Of a stretch of 64,000 nt of DNA, positions 8,707 to 17,189 are shown piece by piece. Position 1 is the first letter of the stretch. The number at the start of each line of letters is the position of its first letter. Below the pieces are notes generated by a model, which saw only the letters and a list, made by a program, of their open reading frames with translations, did no database searches and was not told the DNA's origin. The stretch comes from an uncultured Clostridia bacterium (lineage in GTDB: Bacteria > Bacillota > Clostridia > Oscillospirales > Ruminococcaceae). Made by a program: the position numbers and the translations under genes. The stretch covers positions 1-64,000 of the forward strand of contig CAMUJF010000009.1 in NCBI GenBank assembly GCA_947089135.1, written 5' to 3'.

Positions 8707-9395
8707 TGCTCCTCACCGTTCCTTAACTGGATCGTAGTGTGTATGTTCTGCATTTCCCTGTCCAGCGCAAAAATCTCGTCCGCACAAACCTTGAGCCGTT
8801 TGCGCAGTTCGGGGGAAACGTCGTTGTCCGTTTTATATTTCAGCTTATGCTCAAGACTTGCCCAGAAGTCCATTGCAATGGTGCGTATCTGAATTTCCAC
8901 GGGTATTGGGATAGGTCCTGTGGAAAGAAAGATCGGCACTTCAACAATAAGGTGCAGGCTTTTATAACCCGACGGCTTGGGATTTTTTATGTAGTCCCTT
9001 ACCCTGATCAGCGTAACGTCGTCCTGTCCCGTAAGAAGCTCGGCAACACGGTATATGTCGTCGATATAGTTGCATATCACACGTATTCCCGCCACGTCGG
9101 TTATATTTGCGGACACTGATTCCACCGTTACGGGCAGTCCCTTTGCCTTTACTTTTTTGACTATACTCTGAGGGGATTTGAGCCTTGATTCGATATGATG
9201 AATGGGATTATAGGAAAATTTTGTCTGGAACTCCTCGTCGAGTATTTCAAGCTTTGTGCGTATCTCCTTTATGCCCGCGCGGTATATCTGCATTCTTCCC
9301 GCAAAGTCCCGCATGGTCTGTTCGAGATCCTTGCCTTTGACAAGCTCGAAGGTCTCTTCAAAGCTGAATTTATTTTCGGTAATCGCAGCTGACAT
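8703..9395 (-). CDS. relQ: Small alarmone synthetase (RelQ/YjbM-type GTP pyrophosphokinase)
   Basis: Makes (p)ppGpp or pGpp from ATP and GTP/GDP in the stringent response. 230 residues, the size of single-domain synthetases without a hydrolase or TGS domain. The RelA/SpoT synthetase core runs about 45-175 with ESRLKSPQSIVKKV (substrate arginine/lysine), DVAGIRVICNYIDDIY (metal Asp), NPKPSGYKSLHLIV and PVEIQIRT (catalytic Glu). The C-terminal helix (190-230) fits the tetramerisation helix of RelQ. It has its own promoter TTGACA-17-TAAAAT at 9455-9483 and AAGGAAG before the ATG. ogt follows with a 4-nt overlap. Confidence 0.94.
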   Translation of the reverse strand: MSAAITENKFSFEETFELVKGKDLEQTMRDFAGRMQIYRAGIKEIRTKLEILDEEFQTKFSYNPIHHIESRLKSPQSIVKKVKAKGLPVTVESVSANITDVAGIRVICNYIDDIYRVAELLTGQDDVTLIRVRDYIKNPKPSGYKSLHLIVEVPIFLSTGPIPIPVEIQIRTIAMDFWASLEHKLKYKTDNDVSPELRKRLKVCADEIFALDREMQNIHTTIQLRNGEEQ

Positions 9396-9454
9396 TTAGT
9401 TAACTTCCTTTATCGAATATTTCCCCCCAAAGACCGCACTGTCACGATACAATT

Positions 9455-9483
9455 ATTTTACCATTAATGTTTCCGTATGTCAA
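9455..9483 (-). promoter_or_regulatory. SigA promoter of relQ-ogt
   Basis: On the minus strand TTGACA (9483-9478), 17-bp spacer, TAAAAT (9460-9455). The transcript would start near 9448 and reach the relQ ATG after about 50 nt. The MITE-like element begins only 19 bp upstream of the -35. Confidence 0.85.
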
Positions 9484-9501
9484 CCGCACGGTGCAAATTT
9501 G

Positions 9502-9930
9502 CACGGAAATCAATTTCTTTTATAAATTGTTTAGCATTGTACTTTCTTTTGCTTTGTCTTGATTTATTGTTCTTAAGACTCATAGTAAGTGCGTGAAGTC
9601 GGGGGTCAGCCACCTACTTCCTTAATCCCATTCTCCCCTCCCAACGCTAACTAAAAAGTCTTTAGTTAGCTAAGACAACGCGCATAGCGTGAGCCGGGAG
9701 GGGGAAAGGGGCGAGGGGAAAGAGAGCGCGAGAGAAAACCCGAAAGGGGAAAGGGGGAGGGCGGCTCAGCGTCCCTTAATTTTCCGAGAGCGCCTCCCCA
9801 TTTCCCCGGTAGGGTTGTCCCTCGCACCACCCGCACATACTATAATTTCCAAGAACAACAAATTAAGTCACAGCAAAAGAAAAGCACAACTGCTAAACAA
9901 CAATTTATCTCATAAAAATTGATTTCCGTG
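9502..9930. mobile_element. MITE-like element with about 95-bp terminal inverted repeats
   Basis: The left arm (9502 to about 9595) and the reverse complement of the right arm (about 9831-9930) align nearly end to end with small gaps; both begin CACGGAAATCAATTT and share blocks such as TAAATTGTT, TTTAGCA, CTTTTGCT, TTGTTCTT and ATAGTA-GTGCG. The 235-bp centre is GC-rich and purine-skewed and holds a perfect 10-bp stem GCTAACTAAA / TTTAGTTAGC (9646-9670). CAAATTTG occurs directly outside both ends (9494-9501, 9932-9939) and may be a target duplication, but it is itself palindromic, so it could also extend the inverted repeat. No transposase is encoded. It separates relQ (minus) from the MoxR operon (plus). 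Confidence 0.8.
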
Positions 9931-10038
9931 ACAAATTTGACGATGATAACCTTATTATAAATATTATTTAACGTAAGCTGCCCTCCGTACAAAAGTTTAA
10001 CCTGCATACAGCCGACCGCACTTTTACCAAATTGTAAT

Positions 10039-10067
10039 TTGTATTTTTGCCAGAAATATGATATACT
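10039..10067 (+). promoter_or_regulatory. SigA promoter of the first MoxR operon
   Basis: TTGTAT (10039-10044), 17-bp spacer, TATACT (10062-10067), about 40 nt before the moxR start. An in-frame ATG at 10058 lies inside this promoter and cannot be the start. Confidence 0.8.
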
Positions 10068-10108
10068 ATAAATTATATATTGCTTACAAAAAATTGAGAG
10101 GTAAAGTT

Positions 10109-11068
10109 ATGACAGACCAGGAAATAAAAACAAAGATCATTCCCATGGCAAAGGGGATAACCGAAGAAGTAAAAAAAGCCGTTATCGGCAAGGACGAGAT
10201 CGTCATAAAAACCTTGCTTGCCATAATCGCGGGGGGACACATTCTGCTTGACGATATCCCCGGTGTGGGAAAGACCACTCTTGCCCTTGCTTTTTCAAAG
10301 GCGATGTCCCTCGATTACAAGCGTATGCAGTTTACTCCCGACGTACTCCCCGCCGACGTTACAGGCTTTACAGTCTACAACAAGCGCACCGACAGCTTCG
10401 ACTACAAGCCCGGCGCGGCTCTGTGCAGCCTTTTTCTCGCGGACGAGATAAACCGTACCTCAAGCAAGACCCAGAGCGCGCTTCTCGAAGCTATGGAGGA
10501 AGGCTCCGTCACCGTGGACGGCTGCACTCACCCGCTCCCGAAGCCGTTTATCGTTATAGCTACCCAGAACCCCATAGGCTCGGTGGGTACTCAGATGCTG
10601 CCAGAATCACAGCTTGACAGGTTCATTGTCAGGCTTACAATGGGTTACCCCGACCTCGACAGCGAGATAGCCATACTGAAATCAAAGGGCGCGTCAAAAT
10701 CGGCGGACTCCATTTCCCCCGCAGCAAACGCCGATGATGTGCTCATGCTGATAAGCGCCGCAGAAAATGTCTTCATAGATGACCGCGTGTACAAATACCT
10801 CGCCTCTATTGCGGCGGCTACGCGCACACACCCGCAGGTGAAGCTGGGGCTGAGTCCCCGCGGAACTGTAGCTCTCACATCAATGGCAAGGGCGGCCGCA
10901 CTTATGCGCGGCAGAGGTTACGTTATTCCCGACGACGTGAAATATATCCTCGGAGACGTGGCGGAGCACCGCATTATACTCAGCGCAAAGGCAAAAGCGG
11001 CGGGGGTTACTGTGGCGGACATTCTGCGCGATATAAGCGCGCGTACTCCAGCTCCGTCCATACGATAA
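10109..11068 (+). CDS. MoxR-family AAA+ ATPase (first copy)
   Basis: 319 residues. AAA_3-type ATPase with Walker A PGVGKTT at 51-57, Walker B FLADEIN near 109-115, sensor motif IVIATQNPIG near 150 and a C-terminal lid domain with LGLSPRGTVAL (about 265). MoxR proteins act as cytoplasmic chaperone-like ATPases that activate von Willebrand or other metal-dependent partners; the substrate here is unknown. ATG 10109 follows GAGAGG by 8 nt. It is the first gene of a MoxR / DUF58 / transglutaminase operon, with 15 nt to the next gene. This three-gene order is widespread in bacteria and suggests one envelope-related pathway. Confidence 0.92.
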   Translation: MTDQEIKTKIIPMAKGITEEVKKAVIGKDEIVIKTLLAIIAGGHILLDDIPGVGKTTLALAFSKAMSLDYKRMQFTPDVLPADVTGFTVYNKRTDSFDYKPGAALCSLFLADEINRTSSKTQSALLEAMEEGSVTVDGCTHPLPKPFIVIATQNPIGSVGTQMLPESQLDRFIVRLTMGYPDLDSEIAILKSKGASKSADSISPAANADDVLMLISAAENVFIDDRVYKYLASIAAATRTHPQVKLGLSPRGTVALTSMARAAALMRGRGYVIPDDVKYILGDVAEHRIILSAKAKAAGVTVADILRDISARTPAPSIR

Positions 11069-11083
11069 CGGAAAGGGATCGGC

Positions 11084-12301
11084 ATGAAGCTTGTTTATTT
11101 TTTGATAACCCTGTGCTCGGCTGTTTTCTATGTACTCTATAAGGGCGACCTTTCGTTCTATCTGCTGGCATTCCTGCTGGCAATGCCCATTGTTTTGCAC
11201 GCGGCTCTCGCTATAGGCTCTGCGTTCATGAAAATAAAGGTATACTGCGATTCCCCCGTAACGGAACGGGGAAAAGCGGCGGTTATAAAAATAAATCTTT
11301 ATAACCGTTCCTTTCTGCCTGTCTCTTCATGTATGGTAAAAATACGCTATACGGTGTCCGCGCCCTTTGAAGATGAGATTCCCTTTGTGCACACGGCGTC
11401 CGTTCCACTTGGGGGGCGGACAAGCGAAACGGTGTCGCTGAACTTTCTCCCGAAGCACTGCGGGGCAGTTTCGGTTACAGTCAAAAGCGTCCTTCTGCGC
11501 GATCTTATGGGAATAACCTCGGTACGGAAAAAGGTTGGCTTCAGCACGCGTATAACCGTGCTGCCCGCGATACTTCCCGTCTCGCCGTCCATAGAGAGCA
11601 ATTACGTCTACAGCGCGGAGAGCAGCGTTTTCTCCCGCGAAAAGCCGGGTGACGACCCGTCGGAAATTTTCATGCTCAGGGAGTACCGCGACGGCGACAG
11701 ACACAATCTTATCCACTGGAAGCTCAGCGGCAGAAGCGATAATTTTATAGTCAGGGAGCTTTCAAAGCCTGTTGGCAGCAGGATACTGATAATGGCGGAC
11801 ACGGGAAGCTGCCGTTCCGCGAAGGGTGCGGACAGAGTTCTTGAGGCTGCCGCATCGGTTTCATGCTCCTTTGCCGAAAGCGGCGCGGCGCACTCGTTTG
11901 CTGTACCATTAGGCGGCTACAGCCTGCGCACCTCGGAAATTACCGATCCAGACTCCCTCTATGCCGAGCTTGCCGAGATCTGCCGAGGCATAAAAGAGCT
12001 TGAATACGGCAGCAGTATTGCCTATGTTGCGGAAATATCCGACAGCGTTTACGTTGCTAACAGCGGCTTTTCAAGAGTGATAGCCGTTTCCGAACAGGAC
12101 GGCGGAGCATATGCGGACGAGCTTTCCTCCATATGCGGAGAAGCTCGGCTGACGGTAATATGCACCGCTCCCCAGACAGATAAGGATACCGACAGCGAAA
12201 AAGAAGTTTCGGCTGTGGAATTCATCTATGCCGACGCTGAAAAGCTAAGCTCCGAGGATTTCGGGTACTTTGAAAATTCCGACATTCCCCGCGAGGGATA
12301 A
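11084..12301 (+). CDS. DUF58 domain membrane protein (first copy)
   Basis: 405 residues. Two short membrane helices at the N-terminus (about 2-20 and 22-45) are followed by a beta-sandwich region (50-150) and the DUF58 signature YRDGDRHNLIHWKLSGR near 205-222, then a vWA-like C-terminal region (ILIMADTG near 235, a MIDAS-like Asp). DUF58 proteins pair with MoxR ATPases. ATG 11084 follows GGAAAGG. The stop (12301) is 30 nt before the transglutaminase gene. Function beyond the pairing is not known. Confidence 0.9.
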   Translation: MKLVYFLITLCSAVFYVLYKGDLSFYLLAFLLAMPIVLHAALAIGSAFMKIKVYCDSPVTERGKAAVIKINLYNRSFLPVSSCMVKIRYTVSAPFEDEIPFVHTASVPLGGRTSETVSLNFLPKHCGAVSVTVKSVLLRDLMGITSVRKKVGFSTRITVLPAILPVSPSIESNYVYSAESSVFSREKPGDDPSEIFMLREYRDGDRHNLIHWKLSGRSDNFIVRELSKPVGSRILIMADTGSCRSAKGADRVLEAAASVSCSFAESGAAHSFAVPLGGYSLRTSEITDPDSLYAELAEICRGIKELEYGSSIAYVAEISDSVYVANSGFSRVIAVSEQDGGAYADELSSICGEARLTVICTAPQTDKDTDSEKEVSAVEFIYADAEKLSSEDFGYFENSDIPREG

Positions 12302-12331
12302 TTACGAAAAAAAACGGAAAGGAGAATGGAA

Positions 12332-14962
12332 ATGAACCGGCAGCACAGTCCATCCGCGTCTGTCTCGGCAAGCATACTTGCGGACAAAAAACACGGCGGT
12401 TCAAAGCTTTCGTCGGCAGCGGACTTTGTTCCGATCGCCGTAAAGCTTCTTATAGCCTCCTGCGGCTGCATAGGCACTATGGCGGCTTTCCTGACCTGCA
12501 TAGACGTTGGGATAAGCGCGGGGTACTCGTTCATTGCTTTTCCGATATGCCTGATCTTTACGTTTATTTTCAGTCTTCGCGAGAAATGGTTCCGCCGTGC
12601 GGGAGCCGTAGTAATTCTGGCGCTGACAGTACCGGTCTTTATAAACAGATACGAGATATGCGCTGGATTTGCAAATACGCTCAGCTGCTTTCTCTCGACC
12701 ATTCGGGAAGAGTACCGAGAAAAGCCTTTCATAGAGCTTCTCGAACCTGAGCTTGCTCCCGGCCACACGCGGACGTTTATTTTTTTCTGGGAGTACATTA
12801 TGTGCGCGTTTGCCTGCCACGCGGCGGTTAGAGGCAACTCCGCTTCGGGTGTATGCTGCGCAACCTGTATCCCTGTTTTCTCCGTTCTCATGTTCGGTCT
12901 TGAACCGAACCTTGCCGCTTTTTTTGCGGTAGTAGTGTGCTGGGCCGCCATGTTTGCGGTCGAATCCAACGCGGCGGAAAATATCTCCGACTCCCGCTGC
13001 AAAAAATATTCCTCCCACTGCGGATTCTACACGGCGGTGATCTCTGTGCTGTGCATTGCCGCTGTGTTCACGGCGTCCCGCCTGTTCGGCTATGAACGTC
13101 CCGAAAAGCTGAACATCATGTACGACGAGGCTGTGGACTATTTCAGCGGCGGCGGAGTGAAGCAGGTAATAGACGACATTGTTACCATTGCCACAAGAAA
13201 TATCGCCCCCACGGGAGCTATAAATCACGGCAAACTTGGAGAATTTGACGAGATATCGTTCGACGGCAAGACGGTGCTGGAGGTAACTATCCCCAAATCG
13301 GAGGAGACTGTTTACCTGCGCGGCTTCGTAGGCTCCGTCTACACGGGCAGGAGCTGGGAGCAGCTCCCTGCCGCAAAGCTCAACGAGCTTGAACAGATAA
13401 CCGCCTCCTTTGACACCACTGGACTTTCTCCCCTGCTTCTGGACGGCTACAATCTTAAATACACTCCCGCAGAAATGCCGCGGCACAGCTTTTCGGTAAA
13501 AAACGTCGCCGCCAACACCAATTACCTTTACATGCCATACAATCTTGTGCCTGAAAGCGTTTCAAGGTACAAAATAAACACGGGAGGCGGCTTCAGCGGT
13601 TCTTCAAAGTCCTATATCGGGCAGTTCTACGAACCGAAAAACTACAACGGATACCGCAATATCTTCCGCAAAAAATGGTCTACGCCGCCTTCCTTGTCCG
13701 CGGACGAGGCGGCGTACAGAAGCTTTGTTTACCGCAATTACCTTGATCTGCCCGAAAGCTTTTCCCCGGAGGAGATTTTCAATGAAAATTACTATCAGTA
13801 TATTACCGCCGAGGAAAGCATTACCGGAAAAAGCACTCTTGATGAGATGACCGTGCTGAACCGCAAAATATACTTTATTAAAAAGTGGCTCAGGGACAAC
13901 TGCGAATACAGTCTGAGTACGGCAAAGCTGCCCGCGGGAAAGGATTTCGTGGATAATTTTCTTGATACCCGCAAGGGAAGCTGCTCCCACTTTGCTTCGG
14001 CTGCGATAATAATGTGCCGATATGCGGGAATTCCCGCCAGATACGCGGAGGGCTACATTATAAAGCCAAAGGATTTTCCCGGGGACGTTTCCGTCGGCAG
14101 CCCCGCCGTTGTTGACGTTACAGACCTTCGGGGTCACGCATGGGCGGAAATTTATCTTGACGGCTTCGGCTGGTACCCCGTTGAATTCACTTCCGGATAC
14201 GGAAATATCCGCACCGCCGTTCCCACCGAAGCAGCGGTCTCCGAACCCGAAACGGAAACGGAGCTCACAGAGGAAAGCGAAGAAATAACGGAGAGCGAGT
14301 CTCCCGATGATCAGAGCGAAACGGTACCGGAGGGCGATGGACAATCATCCGAATCGGCGGAGGCTTCCCAGCCGCAGGAAACAACGGCGGCTCCTGATAA
14401 TAGTGCGGAAACGGATATTTCAGCAGAAACTACGCAGTCTGCCGATGTTTCGGACACGGCTTCTCCAGAGGTAAAAAAGCCTACCGTAGGCTTCGGAGTA
14501 TTCGGCATAAAAGGCGGAGAGCAAGTGGACGTTCTGTACGACCTGACGTGGCTTGTGATACTTGCGGCTGCGCTTGTAATTACTCCGGCGGCGTTTGTTA
14601 TCCGCAGGAACGCCGCGGCGGCAAAACGGCGCAGAACCGCTCTGCGAAGCGCAAAAGCCTCCGCCATGGACGACTATAAACGCTTTGAAAAGCTGCTGAA
14701 ATTAATGGAGATGCCCGAACAGGGCGTTATGAGCTGGGAGGACTACGCGAAAACGCTTTCCGAACACTCGGAGCTTCTTTCGGACGGCAGCGCGGAATTT
14801 ATCATCGGCTGCGCTCTCAAAGCCTCCTTTGGCGGCGGCAGCCTTACCCGCAGCGAAGCCAACGAAATGCGACTTACGGTTAACAGTCTGGCTAAGCGTT
14901 TCTGTGCAAGGCTTTCACGGTTCGGAAAATTCAGGCTGAAATTTATTTACTGCATTATCTGA
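12332..14962 (+). CDS. Transglutaminase-like membrane protein (TgpA-type)
   Basis: 876 residues. Five or six membrane helices occupy about 30-250, then a large extracytoplasmic domain carries the transglutaminase core: Cys near 551 in GSCSHFAS, His near 602 in GHAWAE, Asp near 610 in DGFGWYPVE. A Glu/Ser/Thr-rich linker (about 635-715) precedes one more membrane helix (about 735-755) and a cytoplasmic tail. This is the common third partner of MoxR and DUF58, thought to modify or cleave envelope proteins. ATG 12332 is preferred over 12326 because GGAG lies 7 nt upstream. A bidirectional terminator follows. Confidence 0.9.
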   Translation: MNRQHSPSASVSASILADKKHGGSKLSSAADFVPIAVKLLIASCGCIGTMAAFLTCIDVGISAGYSFIAFPICLIFTFIFSLREKWFRRAGAVVILALTVPVFINRYEICAGFANTLSCFLSTIREEYREKPFIELLEPELAPGHTRTFIFFWEYIMCAFACHAAVRGNSASGVCCATCIPVFSVLMFGLEPNLAAFFAVVVCWAAMFAVESNAAENISDSRCKKYSSHCGFYTAVISVLCIAAVFTASRLFGYERPEKLNIMYDEAVDYFSGGGVKQVIDDIVTIATRNIAPTGAINHGKLGEFDEISFDGKTVLEVTIPKSEETVYLRGFVGSVYTGRSWEQLPAAKLNELEQITASFDTTGLSPLLLDGYNLKYTPAEMPRHSFSVKNVAANTNYLYMPYNLVPESVSRYKINTGGGFSGSSKSYIGQFYEPKNYNGYRNIFRKKWSTPPSLSADEAAYRSFVYRNYLDLPESFSPEEIFNENYYQYITAEESITGKSTLDEMTVLNRKIYFIKKWLRDNCEYSLSTAKLPAGKDFVDNFLDTRKGSCSHFASAAIIMCRYAGIPARYAEGYIIKPKDFPGDVSVGSPAVVDVTDLRGHAWAEIYLDGFGWYPVEFTSGYGNIRTAVPTEAAVSEPETETELTEESEEITESESPDDQSETVPEGDGQSSESAEASQPQETTAAPDNSAETDISAETTQSADVSDTASPEVKKPTVGFGVFGIKGGEQVDVLYDLTWLVILAAALVITPAAFVIRRNAAAAKRRRTALRSAKASAMDDYKRFEKLLKLMEMPEQGVMSWEDYAKTLSEHSELLSDGSAEFIIGCALKASFGGGSLTRSEANEMRLTVNSLAKRFCARLSRFGKFRLKFIYCII

Positions 14963-15019
14963 CTGTCGGAACACACGCTAAAATCCGCGGCTGCGGAACA
15001 ATGCAAACTATAAAACTAT

Positions 15020-15049
15020 AAGGGCTGCACGGTATGACGCGCAGCCCTT
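15020..15049. terminator. Bidirectional rho-independent terminator
   Basis: AAGGGCTGC (15020-15028) pairs with GCAGCCCTT (15041-15049) around a 12-nt loop. It lies between the convergent transglutaminase gene (plus) and the GH13 gene (minus). Confidence 0.8.
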
Positions 15050-15087
15050 TCACAGCATATATTTTACTTTCTCCTGCATCGGTATCG

Positions 15088-16650
15088 CTATACTCTGTAA
15101 AATCCCGCAAAGCACTTAGGCACGGTAATGCTGCCGCCGCTTACGGAGATATCCCCGCCAAAAGAGTACACGGTTTCTTTCGGCGTATATCCGCATTTGA
15201 AAACGGTCTCTTTGTCCGACGGATTAAGGATAACAAGAATTTTTTCGTCCCCGGAAGTTTCCGCGGATCTGAGGTAAGCAAACGGGTACGCATTCTTTTC
15301 GGCAAAAACAAATTCAATTTCCCCTAGGCTTCCAAGAGCCTTATGGCTGCGGCGTATTTTTATCAGCTTTTTCACCTCGTTGAGAAGCGAATCTTTGTCC
15401 GCAAGCTGAGCCGCGGCGGTAGGTCTGTCTGCGCTTCCGTCAAGAGAGATATACAGCTTTTCGGACGGAGCAGAACTAAAACCCGCATTTACCGAACCGT
15501 CCCACTGCATCGGACTTCTCGAACCTGTTCTGCCGTAACCGCCCTCGACCGACGTCAGGTTTTCAACATACCGCATACCGATCTCGTCCCCGTAATAAAT
15601 AAACGGTGCTCCCGGCATTGACAACAGAAACGCAAACGCCACTTTCAGATTGTCTCCGTGAATATTCCGCGCAAGTCTGTCCATATCGTGGTTTCCCGAC
15701 GGTATGCATATAAGTCCGCTTTTGTTTGTTTTTTCGTAGTTTTCAATGTACTTTGCAGCGAACTCGGAAACGTCTCCGCCGCCTGTTCCGAAGTATGGCT
15801 TTTCGCAGCGGAACAGGTCGTTGTAGTGAGACGGTCCGAAATGCAGCAGAAAATCCATATGGAAACCGCCCTCAAGAGATTTGTCGGGTTCTCCCCACTC
15901 GGAGACCATTGCGGCTTCGGGAAATTCACGGTCAAGAAATTCACGGACGTTCTGCCAGAGCTTTATTGTGCCTTTGCCGTTTTCGTCATTTTTGACAAGC
16001 GATCCCGCCATATCTACGCGGAAACCGTCGCAGCCGGTCTTCAGCCAGAAACGCATGATATTTTTCAATTCCTCAAGGGTAGCCTTTGCACCCTCGCTAT
16101 CTGTAGACTGCTGCCATTTTTTATCGGGATCGGGCTTGTAATATCCGTAATTCAGCGCTGGCTGATGAGAGAAGAAATTAACGGCGCAGCAGCCGTCCCT
16201 GTCAGAAATTCCCTTTATGCTGCTTATACCCTGCGGCTCCTCCCATATGCTGTCGGTCCAGATATAGCGGTCGGTAAATTCGTTTCTGCCTGCTTTCATG
16301 GACTCTCTGAACCACTTGTGGTCAACGGACGTGTGTCCCGGAACAAGGTCGAGAAGAATGCGCATACCGCGCTTGTGTATCTCTTCAAAGAGATTTTTCA
16401 GTTCCTCGTTTGTTCCGTATCTGGGAGCGGCGGTATAGTAATCCGAAACGTCGTATCCCGCGTCCCCGAACGGAGACATAAAACAGGGATTCATCCATAT
16501 GGCATTGCAGCCGAGTTCTTTAATATAATCAAGCTTTTCGGCTATCCCGCCGAAATCGCCTATTCCGTCGGCGTTGGAGTCCTTGAAGGACTGGGGGTAA
16601 ATTTCATAGAAAACGGCGTTTTCAAGCCATTCGGGTTGATTTCTTCTCAT
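15088..16650 (-). CDS. GH13 alpha-glucosidase / alpha-amylase family enzyme
   Basis: 520 residues without a signal peptide, so cytoplasmic, probably hydrolysing imported malto- or isomalto-oligosaccharides. The (beta/alpha)8 motifs are present: region I DLVPGHTS, region II GFRVDMAGS with the nucleophile Asp near 212, region III VSEWGE with the acid/base Glu near 248, region IV PSGNHDMDR with the transition-state Asp near 323. A C-terminal beta domain ends the protein. Region I has GH where many members have NH, as in a subset of Clostridia glycosidases; substrate specificity is open. ATG 16650 lies 9 nt after AAAGGAAG. A consensus promoter and a LacI-like operator lie upstream, fitting sugar regulation. 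Confidence 0.9.
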   Translation of the reverse strand: MRRNQPEWLENAVFYEIYPQSFKDSNADGIGDFGGIAEKLDYIKELGCNAIWMNPCFMSPFGDAGYDVSDYYTAAPRYGTNEELKNLFEEIHKRGMRILLDLVPGHTSVDHKWFRESMKAGRNEFTDRYIWTDSIWEEPQGISSIKGISDRDGCCAVNFFSHQPALNYGYYKPDPDKKWQQSTDSEGAKATLEELKNIMRFWLKTGCDGFRVDMAGSLVKNDENGKGTIKLWQNVREFLDREFPEAAMVSEWGEPDKSLEGGFHMDFLLHFGPSHYNDLFRCEKPYFGTGGGDVSEFAAKYIENYEKTNKSGLICIPSGNHDMDRLARNIHGDNLKVAFAFLLSMPGAPFIYYGDEIGMRYVENLTSVEGGYGRTGSRSPMQWDGSVNAGFSSAPSEKLYISLDGSADRPTAAAQLADKDSLLNEVKKLIKIRRSHKALGSLGEIEFVFAEKNAYPFAYLRSAETSGDEKILVILNPSDKETVFKCGYTPKETVYSFGGDISVSGGSITVPKCFAGFYRV

Positions 16651-16773
16651 AAAGGCATTCTTCCTTTCGATAATAAAATTATAAGTAATACCGTTCTGCG
16701 GGGCGCCGTTTTGCGGAGCTTGTACGCAAAAGCGACGCGGCTGATACGGATACGGTTTCAATTTGCCGAACCC

Positions 16774-16802
16774 AGTATATAGCATGAAAAGCGGTTTGTC
16801 AA
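16774..16802 (-). promoter_or_regulatory. Consensus SigA promoter of the GH13 gene
   Basis: Minus strand TTGACA (16802-16797), exactly 17 bp, TATACT (16779-16774). Leader about 115 nt to the ATG at 16650. Confidence 0.88.
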
Positions 16803-16827
16803 GCGGTTTTCAGCAAGTATTTAACGC

Positions 16828-16838
16828 GAAAACGTTTC
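16828..16838. promoter_or_regulatory. Putative LacI-family operator
   Basis: GAAAACGTTTC, an imperfect palindrome around AACGTT typical of LacI/GalR-family operators. It is 26 bp upstream of the -35 of the GH13 promoter, a position compatible with activation or with looping, not simple occlusion. Confidence 0.5.
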
Positions 16839-16949
16839 ATTTTTTGACTTTGTAGCAATGCACAAAACATTGGTTATACAATTGGCAATATTGACAAGCA
16901 CTCTTATGGTGTCCCATGCAGCACCGCAAGACAGCAGGGTAAAAATAGG

Positions 16950-16999
16950 AAAGTACAAATATAAACATTGATCTGCATAAGTGAAAATTGATTTCCGTG
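16950..16999. repeat. Degenerate end of the 9.5-kb MITE-like element
   Basis: The plus-strand end AAAATTGATTTCCGTG (16984-16999) equals the right end of the element at 9915-9930. Read as reverse complement the homology extends about 45-50 bp with gaps, including GTTTA and TTGTACTTTC. No matching second arm is seen, so it is a solo or eroded end, 17 bp upstream of the next -35. Confidence 0.55.
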
Positions 17000-17016
17000 C
17001 GTTTTAAAAAAAGTTC

Positions 17017-17045
17017 TTGACAAAAAGAGCGTTTTAGTATATAAT
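17017..17045 (+). promoter_or_regulatory. Perfect-consensus SigA promoter of the LRR-aro operon
   Basis: TTGACA (17017-17022), 17-bp spacer, TATAAT (17040-17045). The leader is about 135 nt; it contains small GC hairpins (GCCG/CGGC near 17080, GCGC/GCGC near 17153-17170) and a T-rich run near 17140. No known riboswitch or T-box is recognised. Confidence 0.9.
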
Positions 17046-17189
17046 TAATAAGAACTTATTTTGTAATGTTGAAATACGGGATGCCGTGGTCCGGCGTGAA
17101 CATAGTGTCTGAAACTGTCTGCGGCAAAACTGTCACAGATTTTTTTATTTTAGGCGCGATCTTACGCGCTTTGAAAGGATATGACTGAA

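Noticed and set aside
9689..9922. Short plus-strand frame inside the 9.5-kb element
   Set aside because: Arg/Glu/Gly-biased low-complexity product, no ribosome site, lies in the inverted-repeat element.
12401..13486. 361-codon minus-strand frame opposite the transglutaminase gene
   Set aside because: Antisense shadow; the plus strand has ribosome site, membrane helices and catalytic triad.
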